The position numbers and the translations under genes are program-made. Shown here piece by piece: positions 8,570 to 15,827 of a stretch of DNA of 47,763 bases (its first letter is position 1; each line of letters starts with the position of its first letter). This DNA is from Halodesulfovibrio spirochaetisodalis (GTDB taxonomy: Bacteria; Desulfobacterota; Desulfovibrionia; Desulfovibrionales; Desulfovibrionaceae). The notes beneath the pieces were generated by a model. It did not search any database. It was given only the letters and a program-made list of their open reading frames with translations, and was not told the origin of the DNA. The stretch is from positions 1 to 47,763 of the forward strand of contig NZ_JXMS01000030.1 of the NCBI RefSeq assembly GCF_001672295.1, in the 5' to 3' direction.

Positions 8570-10198
8570 TTAATTCTCGTTACATGCCTGATGAGAAGGA
8601 CAAGACGTTAGTAGTGCCGTTTGTGTAGTATCCTGAATGCATATTCCTCCCAGATTGAGAATCCATGGGAAAAAGACATCGTGCGAAAGAGGTGAGCAAA
8701 CTTTATTCTTAAGTGCTGCAACCGCCCGTGGATGTGTTTTGCTATATGTGTCTGAGACCCAGATGAAGAACGGTACGTTTCGTTGTTCTGCAGCATTGGC
8801 ATTGCCATGTCCGAAGCGTCCTTCTTCCCCTAAAGATTCACCATGATCTGAGCTGTAGACAACTACGGCATTTTCGTCGCGTACAAGGTCAATAATCGAT
8901 GCAATAAAACTGTCTGTGGCAAGGATACTGTTGTCGTATGCATTATCAATAATCTCTTTTTCCATATCCTCAGTGTAAATGTCAGGAGTAAATCTTTTGA
9001 ATTCTTTTGAGTATCTGGCAGCGTAGTTTGCGTGGCTTCCTCGGGTATGTATTGTGATAGCCTGATCGTCGTCTGCACCGTTTGTGAGTGTCTTTTTTAG
9101 CGGCGCAAGAAGCATTGCATCTTGGAATTCGCTGTACTTGATATCACCCAGAGTGTTGCGGAATATTTTTTGATCTACATTGCCTATGGCTTGCGTTGTG
9201 GGAGTGTCATTACTGCTAAACCGGTCGTTTGCGGATATCCATGTTGTTGAGAAGCCGTGTTTTTTAAAGAGACCGCAGTAGGAGCTCATTGTCGTTTCTG
9301 GATGCTTACTGGTTGCCGGAGTTATCATCGCAGGGACTGAAAGGCGCGTGTATGCAGCAAACGATGTAATAGCTCCAAAATTGATAAGGTTTTTTTCTAT
9401 ACTCAGCTTTGGGGTAGTGTCTCGCATGTAGCCGTTTAATTGGAATCGGTCTGCACGGGCAGATTCTCCGATAATAATAATGAGCTTTAACGGAGTAGCG
9501 GATTTTGTGAATGAAGAAGGAAGGGCAGCAGCGCTGAGGAGTTTGCCTTTCGTTATATTCTTAATGAATTGGCAAGTAAAATCAGCGAATCCGGTGATTA
9601 CAGAGTAAGGAAAAGCATATTTTATTGCTACAGCAGGGCGTACTTTGCGCACTGGTTGAGTTTTCTTGTATGCACTTAGAAGGACCGTAGTAGGAAGCAG
9701 AATAACAAGCAGGATTGCAACCGTTTTCTTATTAATTGATCCGGTCGAACGGCGCAGTAGAAAAAAGATTGCAACGGAGAATAATAGGGCTGTTATACCA
9801 AAAATCATGACCTCAGGTGTCATGAATTCACCTGCTTCTCCGCAGTTAGTTTCCAGAAGGAGAAAGATAAGCTCTTTGTCGACAGTTACACCGTACACTC
9901 CATGAAAGTAGCTGGTTAAAGCACTTATGAAGAATACTGGTGGAACCAGATAGGCAGCAATACTTCGGAAGCGACATGTTACGTACATAACTGTATAGTT
10001 GAGCCAAACTAAGTATACTATAGAAGGGATCAGGTAGAGAACTGGTAGTTTGGCAAGATCGGAAAGCATCATAGCAGAAAATGAGAGTGAAAGTATAAGT
10101 GCCAGATACTTAAGAGAAAATATAAACTGCAACGTATCGCTCCACAAGAAAAAAGAGTTCGAATAGAACACGAGTTTGTAATTTAATTTTGGGTACAT
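8570..10198 (-). CDS. phosphoethanolamine transferase, EptA type (sulfatase fold)
   Basis: An inner-membrane enzyme with about five N-terminal membrane helices and a large periplasmic sulfatase-fold domain; it moves phosphoethanolamine from phospholipid to lipid A or a surface glycan. Landmarks (numbered from the ATG at 10198): GESARADRFQLNGY from about 244, AYTRLSVP with the likely catalytic Thr about 284, and SSDHGESLGEEGRFGHGN near the C-terminus. The Cys next to the catalytic Thr in E. coli EptA is absent. The frame stays open to a TTG at 10240 and includes an ATG at 10231, but that DNA is the hairpin and T-run of the mrp terminator, so I prefer the ATG at 10198; no start has a good ribosome site. 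Expected effect is altered surface charge and polymyxin resistance. Confidence 0.85.
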   Translation of the reverse strand: MYPKLNYKLVFYSNSFFLWSDTLQFIFSLKYLALILSLSFSAMMLSDLAKLPVLYLIPSIVYLVWLNYTVMYVTCRFRSIAAYLVPPVFFISALTSYFHGVYGVTVDKELIFLLLETNCGEAGEFMTPEVMIFGITALLFSVAIFFLLRRSTGSINKKTVAILLVILLPTTVLLSAYKKTQPVRKVRPAVAIKYAFPYSVITGFADFTCQFIKNITKGKLLSAAALPSSFTKSATPLKLIIIIGESARADRFQLNGYMRDTTPKLSIEKNLINFGAITSFAAYTRLSVPAMITPATSKHPETTMSSYCGLFKKHGFSTTWISANDRFSSNDTPTTQAIGNVDQKIFRNTLGDIKYSEFQDAMLLAPLKKTLTNGADDDQAITIHTRGSHANYAARYSKEFKRFTPDIYTEDMEKEIIDNAYDNSILATDSFIASIIDLVRDENAVVVYSSDHGESLGEEGRFGHGNANAAEQRNVPFFIWVSDTYSKTHPRAVAALKNKVCSPLSHDVFFPWILNLGGICIQDTTQTALLTSCPSHQACNEN

Positions 10199-10208
10199 GC
10201 CAGCAAGC

Positions 10209-10247
10209 AAAAAAAACAACCCCTTGCTCATACAGAACAAGGGGTTG
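10209..10247 (-). terminator. terminator of mrp
   Basis: Perfect 10-bp stem CAACCCCTTG (10217-10226) / CAAGGGGTTG (10238-10247), 11-nt loop, followed on the minus strand by a run of T (A-run 10209-10216 on plus). It lies 28 nt after the mrp stop and immediately before, or at, the start of the phosphoethanolamine transferase. Confidence 0.88.
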
Positions 10248-10274
10248 TCATACAGTTATGTAAAGAAAAAAGTG

Positions 10275-11510
10275 TTAGCTTGCTGCGAGCAGTTTTCCTT
10301 CAATAAAGTCAGTTACTACCGCAACAGGGGCATTTACAGTAACGCCTTTAACCAGTGAAATGTGTTTTGCTTTCAGTGCATCGCAAGCATCCTGCGGTAC
10401 TTCTTTCGCAAGTACATACCCAGCCTCAAGGCGTTCAAGAAAAGAGGCTGCAGCTTTCGGTTCATACGCTGGAGCATCAACTGTTTCTGTAGAGAGAATC
10501 TGCTTTGATTCAGCATCAGCAGTTGCAATCAGATATTGCTCTGCAAGATGCATGGATGGTGAAAGTGTACCTTTTGTTACCGGTAAGGCAACTTTAATAG
10601 TGCCTTTATGAGGCGGAAGCACAGGGTGGAGCTTTTGTGATGGTGCCGCACCGTCATCAAGCATGAGGATCGGTTTGATGATTTTTTGAATGGCCTGAGC
10701 TGTCGGGCTTTCTTTTTGAACAGAGAGGAAGGCATACCCTTCATCACCTGAGCGGACAATTTCAGGGTCAAGCGGGATGTCGCCGAGGAAACGGACGCCT
10801 ACTTCTGTTGCAAGCTTTTTACCGCCGCCTTTGCCGAAGATGTTTTCAACATTACCGCACTGCGAACATACTACGCCGCTCATGTTTTCAACAATGCCCA
10901 GAACCTGATTGCCCACATCACCAACAAAAGTAACAGAACGGCGTACGTCATCAATAGCAACACCCTGTGGTGTTGTTACAATAACAGCCTGTGCATCGTT
11001 TCCAAGTAACTGCATGACAGAAAGTGGTTCATCACCTGTGCCCGGAGGGCAGTCGACAACCATATAGTCAAGGTCGCCCCAAACAACATCAGAGAGAAGC
11101 TGCTTGATAAAGCCCATTTTTACGGGACCGCGCCATACTACAGGCTGATATGAGTTAGGAAGAAGAAAGCCGAGAGACATAACAGAGAGGTTTTCACTCC
11201 ATGTGACCGGCTCAATGAAAGATTCTTCAATGTGAACTTTGGAGTCACGCATGCTCAAAAGGCGCGGAACACTCGGGCCATGTACGTCGACATCAAGCAG
11301 GCCGACTTTTTTTCCGGCAAGAGAAAGACCGATGGCGATGTTTGTGGCAACAGTACTTTTTCCAACTCCGCCTTTACCCGACATAACAACAATTTTATGT
11401 TTAATGCGGCTGATGGTGCGTTGCATGCGTGCTTCGCCGGCATCCAATTCAGTAGGGGCTCCGCCGCATGAACCGGAAGAGCAGGAACCACTGCTACAGT
11501 CAGTACTCAT
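10275..11510 (-). CDS. mrp: Mrp/NBP35-type Fe-S cluster carrier ATPase with C-terminal NifX-like domain
   Basis: A 411-residue cytosolic P-loop ATPase that carries and delivers iron-sulfur clusters. A Cys-rich N-terminus (Cys5, 10, 15) precedes the deviant Walker A SGKGGVGKST (44-53), the DVDVHGPS switch (73-80) and the bridging CSQC pair (Cys215, Cys218) that binds the cluster between subunits. Residues about 304-411 form a second domain (KVALPVTKG, SMHLAEQYLIA) resembling the NifX/NifB-C-terminal dinitrogenase-cofactor-binding family. This fusion is seen in sulfate reducers and other anaerobes. The ATG at 11510 has GGAG 6 nt upstream; a TTG 12 nt further up overlaps that site and is rejected. 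It lies upstream of, and on the same strand as, the EptA-type gene, but a terminator separates them. Confidence 0.92.
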   Translation of the reverse strand: MSTDCSSGSCSSGSCGGAPTELDAGEARMQRTISRIKHKIVVMSGKGGVGKSTVATNIAIGLSLAGKKVGLLDVDVHGPSVPRLLSMRDSKVHIEESFIEPVTWSENLSVMSLGFLLPNSYQPVVWRGPVKMGFIKQLLSDVVWGDLDYMVVDCPPGTGDEPLSVMQLLGNDAQAVIVTTPQGVAIDDVRRSVTFVGDVGNQVLGIVENMSGVVCSQCGNVENIFGKGGGKKLATEVGVRFLGDIPLDPEIVRSGDEGYAFLSVQKESPTAQAIQKIIKPILMLDDGAAPSQKLHPVLPPHKGTIKVALPVTKGTLSPSMHLAEQYLIATADAESKQILSTETVDAPAYEPKAAASFLERLEAGYVLAKEVPQDACDALKAKHISLVKGVTVNAPVAVVTDFIEGKLLAAS

Positions 11511-11708
11511 AATGGTCTCCAAACAGTAGACTTGTGCCGCGTTGTGAAAAACAGTCTGTCCAGTGCGGCCGTGGGTGAGGCAGGCTGTACGAAATTCGGT
11601 ATAATGTCAGTAGTCACTGACGAGAGGGTTGTCCAGAGGCAGATTTCTATTTTTTTGAATATTTCTGCCGATATTATAGGTGACCCGTTTTTATCGGATC
11701 GAACGATG

Positions 11709-11734
11709 AAAAAAGCCCCCGGAAAAACGGGGGC
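11709..11734 (-). terminator. terminator of hypAB
   Basis: Stem GCCCCCG (11715-11721) / CGGGGGC (11728-11734), 6-nt loop, with a T-run on the minus strand (A-run 11709-11714 on plus). It lies 25 nt past the hypB stop. The 11511-11708 stretch beyond it carries the mrp promoter region and nothing else I can name. Confidence 0.9.
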
Positions 11735-11759
11735 GAGGTGTAACTATTTGGGTAAGATT

Positions 11760-12416
11760 TTACTTTTGCTTGGCTTTGTGAGCAGTACGCAACCAGTCAT
11801 ACCATGTATCAAGCCCATCACTGGTAGTGCAGGATGTCTCGAATACAGGCATATCTTTGTTTAACTGTGTTGCAAACTTTTTGGCGCGCTCAACATCAAA
11901 CTGAACATATGGGAGCAGGTCGCACTTGTTCAGAATCATAGCGGAAGATTTTTCAAATAAGGCTGGATATTTTTCAGGCTTATCGTCACCTTCAGGAACG
12001 CTGAGCAGAGCAATTTTGTAATCCTCACCGCAGTCGAATTCAACGGGACATACAAGGTTCCCGACATTCTCAATAAACAGAATGTCGATTTCATCAAGAT
12101 TAAAATTGGCGAGAGCAGCAGTAATCATGTTGCTGTCAAGGTGACAACCACCGTCTGTGTTGATCTGCACAGCTTTAGCACCAGTTTCGGCAACTCTGCG
12201 AGCATCATTGTCAGTCTGGCAGTCACCTTCGATGACAGCCATGGTGAATTCATTTTTCAGATCGGTAAGAGTGCGCTCAAGAATTGAGGTCTTACCTGCG
12301 CCCGGTGAACTGATAAGGTTGAGAACCAGAATACCGTGTTTTGCAAAAAGTTCTTTTAATGTAACTGCAATTTTGTCGTTTGCTTCAAGAATGTTGCGTA
12401 CTACTGGGATTTCCAT
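11760..12416 (-). CDS. hypB: hydrogenase nickel incorporation GTPase HypB
   Basis: A 218-residue GTPase that works with HypA to load nickel into [NiFe]-hydrogenase large subunits. P-loop SSPGAGKTS is at 36-44, EGDCQTDNDARR at 63-74, the metal-site CHLD at 91-94 (Cys91, His92), and ENVGNLVCP at 116-124 with Cys123. It lacks the His-rich nickel-storage N-terminus and the CxxCGC motif found in some HypB proteins, so it is the short form. It follows hypA by 9 bp, a clear operon. The other hyp genes and the hydrogenase itself are not in this window. Confidence 0.95.
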   Translation of the reverse strand: MEIPVVRNILEANDKIAVTLKELFAKHGILVLNLISSPGAGKTSILERTLTDLKNEFTMAVIEGDCQTDNDARRVAETGAKAVQINTDGGCHLDSNMITAALANFNLDEIDILFIENVGNLVCPVEFDCGEDYKIALLSVPEGDDKPEKYPALFEKSSAMILNKCDLLPYVQFDVERAKKFATQLNKDMPVFETSCTTSDGLDTWYDWLRTAHKAKQK

Positions 12417-12425
12417 GGGTACTAT

Positions 12426-12779
12426 TTACTCCGCTTCAAGATGATCTACGTAAAGTTCTTTTCCTGTGAGCACGTTGTGCCCGAATAGACTTTCGCATTC
12501 AGGGCAAGGCATATAAAAAAGATCCGTCCCTTCCGGTGTGAACTCTGTAGAGCATTCACCGCATGTGACAGTCACAGGAATTTCTTTAAGCTCCAGCTTA
12601 GCATCCTCCAAAGGGCTTTGTTTGGTCTGTACTTCAAAAGCAAACTCAAGTGCGTCGGGCACAAGGTTTGTCAATTTTCCGTAACAAACACGAACCATCA
12701 GCAATTTGGAGGCATTATGCTTTGCCATCTCTTCCTTGACGATATCGATAAGACTTGCTGCTATTGCCATTTCATGCAT
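12426..12779 (-). CDS. hypA: hydrogenase nickel chaperone HypA
   Basis: A 117-residue protein when started at the ATG at 12779, giving the canonical MHE N-terminus whose Met1, His2 and Glu3 form the nickel site. The open frame extends six codons upstream to a TTG, which would bury this N-terminus, so I reject it. The structural zinc site is CGEC (73-76) and CPEC (92-95). It delivers Ni to HypB and the hydrogenase precursor. It is first in the hypA-hypB operon; I see no strong ribosome site. Confidence 0.95.
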   Translation of the reverse strand: MHEMAIAASLIDIVKEEMAKHNASKLLMVRVCYGKLTNLVPDALEFAFEVQTKQSPLEDAKLELKEIPVTVTCGECSTEFTPEGTDLFYMPCPECESLFGHNVLTGKELYVDHLEAE

Positions 12780-12920
12780 GCCAGAACCGTAAAGCAAAAG
12801 ATACTAAGCGTCCACAATGTTTTTGAAATACTAGTTTGATGTCCTAACATGCTGTTTTCAAGAGTAAAGGGCTGTGATAGGGTTAAGCCAGATTATACGC
12901 GCATATATTGGGGGCAATAG

Positions 12921-13646
12921 ATGACAGAAGGTGTATATCACACTAAGTCCAGTCTTTGGATTGGGTCAGGTGCGACAAGAAGACGAAGTATTTCGAAGCG
13001 ATACTGGTTTGCCAGTGAGGGTGCAGGTGGCTGTATTGAAGTACAGTTGCTCACGAATAACTTGACCCCCATTGGCGATAAGCGTGTTATCGATCGAGAT
13101 GAATTTGAAGATGAGTATGTTTTTGAGCCGGGATTGCTTGCACTGGAAGTGCAGGCCACAAATATTGCACAAGATAGTAGTGTACGGCAGTTGTTGGATG
13201 CTCAGGATGAGCTGGTTGCAACTGTTTCGGCTCTGGGTGAAAAACAATCTGCTCTGCAACATGAAGAAAGAGAAGCTTCTGAACGTTTTGATAAGGGCAT
13301 GAGTATGCTGCGCGGTGGCTATGTAAAGCAGGGGCGCAAAATATTACTTGCCGTTTCAGAGAAGAACGTGAAATGGAAGAGAAGACATAAACATTTGTTT
13401 AACGGGTTTGGGACACGTCTGCGTAAACAACGTGAGCCGGAAATTGCATTGAAACATTACTTGAAAGCAATTGAGCTTTCTCCTAATGATGATCATTTAT
13501 GTTACAATGTTGCCCGGGTCTATTATGATTTACGAAAAATGGCCGATTGTAAAAGATGGCTTAATCGTGCTCTTGTAGCAAATCCGAAACTGGAGCCTGC
13601 CCAGAGATTTTTGCAGGCAATAACGCGAAAGTCATATTTACGATAA
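12921..13646 (+). CDS. TPR-repeat protein, first of a tandem paralogous pair
   Basis: A 241-residue protein with no signal peptide. Residues about 26-75 form a small domain that recurs in the next gene (RYW..., a short strand, then a D-F/E segment ending in EPGLL/EPDVLL). A charged helical linker rich in Glu and Gln follows (about 80-130). The C-terminal about 110 residues carry two or three TPR-like helix pairs (EPEIALKHYLKAIELSPNDDHLCYNVARVYYDL). It precedes its paralogue by about 25 bp. The ATG at 12921 has a weak ribosome site (GGGGGCAATAG). TPRs imply a scaffold or adaptor role; I cannot name a partner. Confidence 0.8.
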   Translation: MTEGVYHTKSSLWIGSGATRRRSISKRYWFASEGAGGCIEVQLLTNNLTPIGDKRVIDRDEFEDEYVFEPGLLALEVQATNIAQDSSVRQLLDAQDELVATVSALGEKQSALQHEEREASERFDKGMSMLRGGYVKQGRKILLAVSEKNVKWKRRHKHLFNGFGTRLRKQREPEIALKHYLKAIELSPNDDHLCYNVARVYYDLRKMADCKRWLNRALVANPKLEPAQRFLQAITRKSYLR

Positions 13647-13671
13647 TTTGAACGTCATCAGGAAGTACGTT

Positions 13672-14475
13672 GTGTTGCATTTAGAATTTAAAGGTGTGTA
13701 CTCCACATTTGAATCTGAACAGAGTTCTGCTCCTGCAGAGCAGGGAAAACGATACTGGCTTGTCTGGTTTACAGATAATGACACTGTAATGATTCAGGCA
13801 TTATCCACGCAGCTTACAGTTGCCGGAGCTCAGTACCGCTTACGTATTGAAGATTTTATGCACAGGTTTATGGAAGAACCGGATGTTCTGCTGCAACCGC
13901 AGGTGCTTGCGCACGCACATCTTGTGGAACATGAAGCACGTTCTTTGCCTGATGAACCATATAAGTTTGTGTTGAAAGACAAGCATGGCGGAGACGTTAC
14001 TCCTGAGCTTGTCTCTTCTTCAGAAGCGCTGGAAATTGCGCGCAGGGAAGCAGAAAAATTTGCTGAAGAGCAAAAGACCCCTGAAAACGTTGCAAAGAAT
14101 TTGAAAGCAAGTTTTGAAGAGGCACTTGTTGCTTTGGAAAATGGCGACAGACGTAATGCGCTTAAGGTACTGACCAGACTGGCGGACTCTAAAGAGGGTA
14201 TTGTTCCTGAGCATAAACATGTGTTTGCTGACTTTGGTTCTAACTTACGCAAACAAAAGCTTCCTGCCGCTGCTTTACAGCACCAGTTGCGTGTTGTTGA
14301 GATGAGTCCTGAAGACGACCATGCATTGTTCAACGTTGCACGTGTCTATTACGATATGGGAGATTTTGGGAACACGATTCGCTACCTGAACCGCGCAATT
14401 TCTCTTAATAAGAACTTGCGTCCTGCTCAGCGTTTTCTTGAATATGTTCGAAGTGAAGGGCGATCTGAAAAGTAG
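13672..14475 (+). CDS. TPR-repeat protein, second of the tandem pair
   Basis: A 267-residue protein if started at the GTG at 13672, which has AGGAAG 6 nt upstream; the frame also allows a TTG at 13648, directly behind the previous stop. It has the same plan as the preceding protein: an N-terminal RYW domain, a longer Glu/Lys-rich linker (about 110-155), and a C-terminal TPR block. The block matches the first protein closely: HKHxFxxFGxxLRKQ, SPxDDHxxxNVARVYYDxxD and PAQRFL are shared. The pair clearly arose by duplication. It sits 27 bp before an AMIN-domain gene, giving a three-gene unit. Function unknown. Confidence 0.8.
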   Translation: MLHLEFKGVYSTFESEQSSAPAEQGKRYWLVWFTDNDTVMIQALSTQLTVAGAQYRLRIEDFMHRFMEEPDVLLQPQVLAHAHLVEHEARSLPDEPYKFVLKDKHGGDVTPELVSSSEALEIARREAEKFAEEQKTPENVAKNLKASFEEALVALENGDRRNALKVLTRLADSKEGIVPEHKHVFADFGSNLRKQKLPAAALQHQLRVVEMSPEDDHALFNVARVYYDMGDFGNTIRYLNRAISLNKNLRPAQRFLEYVRSEGRSEK

Positions 14476-14502
14476 TTTATGTAATTAGTATGTGGAGGGT
14501 GC

Positions 14503-15249
14503 ATGAACCGTAAAATTATTATGCTTATTTTACTGGCTCTGGTCGTAGGGGCTGTGCTTATTGCATATAATAAATGGATAATGCGCGATGCATACATCAT
14601 TTCTACTAATGCCTCCTCGCAGCTTGCTGTGACGAACGCTGCAACCGACAATTCTCTGAAAGCACTTGTGATAAAAAAAAGTGCCACAGATGCATTGAAA
14701 ACAGTTGAAGATACTATTCCTGACAGCAAGGTCGTTCTGATTAAAAAGAAGGAAGCGGCTGTCTCGAATGAGCTTACTAAAAAGAATGTTTCTTCTAAGG
14801 GTATAATCCCTGCAGGTGTGACTTCTTCAGAAAAAGTTTTGGGGAAACAACAGGATAAAGCTACTTCAACGGTTTCTTCGGATGTTTCTGCAACGGTACC
14901 GCAAAAAAAGAAGAGTATTGCTAAATCCTCTCCTGCAAAGGACGTAAAAACTGCACTACCTTTGCCAACGGTTGAGTATGCCAAAGAGAAATTATCAGTA
15001 CAGACATCTGCATTGTTCACCTATAAAATTTTTACGTTAAACAAGCCGCAGAGGCTGGTGATTGATGTTATCGGGCGTTTTAGCGAAAAGCTTTCAGCCC
15101 CGAACGTTGCCGAAGATGGTCTGGTCAAGGCTGTGCGACTTGGGCACCATAAAGACAGAGTGCGTATTGTACTCGATTTAAAGAAGCCATTATCTCAAGA
15201 TTGGATTGCAGAGCGTAAAAGTGACTCACTTGTTGTTGTCATACGATAA
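14503..15249 (+). CDS. membrane-anchored AMIN-domain protein
   Basis: A 248-residue protein. Residues 5-22 are a single N-terminal membrane segment or uncleaved signal. Residues about 30-165 are low-complexity, rich in Ser, Thr, Lys and Ala, probably a spacer through the periplasm. Residues about 170-248 form an AMIN domain (FTLNKPQRLVIDVIGRF, VRIVLDLKKPL), a small beta-fold that targets proteins to peptidoglycan or secretin and pilus-like envelope machines. GGAGGG is well placed before the ATG. It is last in the unit with the two TPR proteins, so all three may belong to one envelope assembly; that link is inference. Confidence 0.85.
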   Translation: MNRKIIMLILLALVVGAVLIAYNKWIMRDAYIISTNASSQLAVTNAATDNSLKALVIKKSATDALKTVEDTIPDSKVVLIKKKEAAVSNELTKKNVSSKGIIPAGVTSSEKVLGKQQDKATSTVSSDVSATVPQKKKSIAKSSPAKDVKTALPLPTVEYAKEKLSVQTSALFTYKIFTLNKPQRLVIDVIGRFSEKLSAPNVAEDGLVKAVRLGHHKDRVRIVLDLKKPLSQDWIAERKSDSLVVVIR

Positions 15250-15341
15250 CAGGCTGTCTGATTTGGAAGAAGAGAAAACAACACCTGTGGTGTATGTGCT
15301 CCTGACAGATTAAGCTAGTTTTGTTCTGGAAAAGGAATATT

Positions 15342-15390
15342 AAAAAGCCAAGCTGCTACATATGTAATACTATGTGAAGCTTGGCTTTTT
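15342..15390. terminator. long hairpin terminator, AAGCCAAGCT type
   Basis: A 13-bp stem AAAAAGCCAAGCT (15342-15354) / AGCTTGGCTTTTT (15378-15390) with an ACATA/TATGT inner stem in the loop. It works in both directions between the AMIN gene and the leftward copper chaperone. The same arms recur at 32074-32123. Confidence 0.88.
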
Positions 15391-15424
15391 ACGTATGGCG
15401 CATTGTTGCGCATGTGGTCAACTG

Positions 15425-15450
15425 GAGCTGGAATAATCCGGCTCTTTTTT
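15425..15450 (+). terminator. second rightward terminator
   Basis: Stem GAGCTGGA (15425-15432) / TCCGGCTC (15437-15444) with one G-T pair, 4-nt loop, then six T (15445-15450). It acts only rightward, as a back-up for the AMIN operon. Confidence 0.75.
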
Positions 15451-15467
15451 ATTGATTTGAGTTAATG

Positions 15468-15668
15468 CTATTTTTTTACTTCAAACCCTATACCGGTGAT
15501 AGCACTTTCAATGACATCTTGAGGAACTGGCGTTGCTTCTTTCCATTCAACTTTGCCGGAAAGCAAATCGACAGAGACGTCAGAGATACCTTCAATGGAT
15601 TCAAGTGCTTTAGTAACTGCGCTGACGCAGTGTTGGCAGGACATTCCGGAAACAGTGAGTGCTGGCAT
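15468..15668 (-). CDS. copZ: copper chaperone, HMA-domain (CopZ-like)
   Basis: A 66-residue single HMA domain with the metal motif GMSCQHC (Cys11, Cys14). It binds Cu(I) in the cytosol and passes it to a P-type ATPase. The ATG at 15668 has AAGGA 7 nt upstream; the frame continues to a TTG six codons higher, which I reject. It is divergent from the copper ATPase gene and shares its 160-bp upstream region, so joint copper control is likely. Confidence 0.9.
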   Translation of the reverse strand: MPALTVSGMSCQHCVSAVTKALESIEGISDVSVDLLSGKVEWKEATPVPQDVIESAITGIGFEVKK

Positions 15669-15748
15669 TGTGTAATCCTTATGCAACTGTTTTAAAAGAA
15701 TTGAATTTACTCAGTCTCAGGCGTAGCATAGCTCAAGTACCAGTACCG

Positions 15749-15777
15749 CTCAACCTCATATTCTGTTTGAGGTTGGG
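15749..15777. promoter_or_regulatory. candidate MerR/CueR-type operator between copZ and copA
   Basis: Inverted repeat CTCAACCTCA (15749-15758) / TGAGGTTGGG (15768-15777) around a 9-nt spacer. The inner ACCTCA-N9-TGAGGT spans 21 bp, the same span as the E. coli CueR box, and it lies in the divergent copper promoter region. No good -10 hexamer sits at the expected distance on either strand, so this is a candidate only. It could also fold as an RNA hairpin. Confidence 0.45.
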
Positions 15778-15827
15778 TGCCTTTTAACCATATATGATTG
15801 TGCCTGATTGAAGCAATGAGGTTTGTT

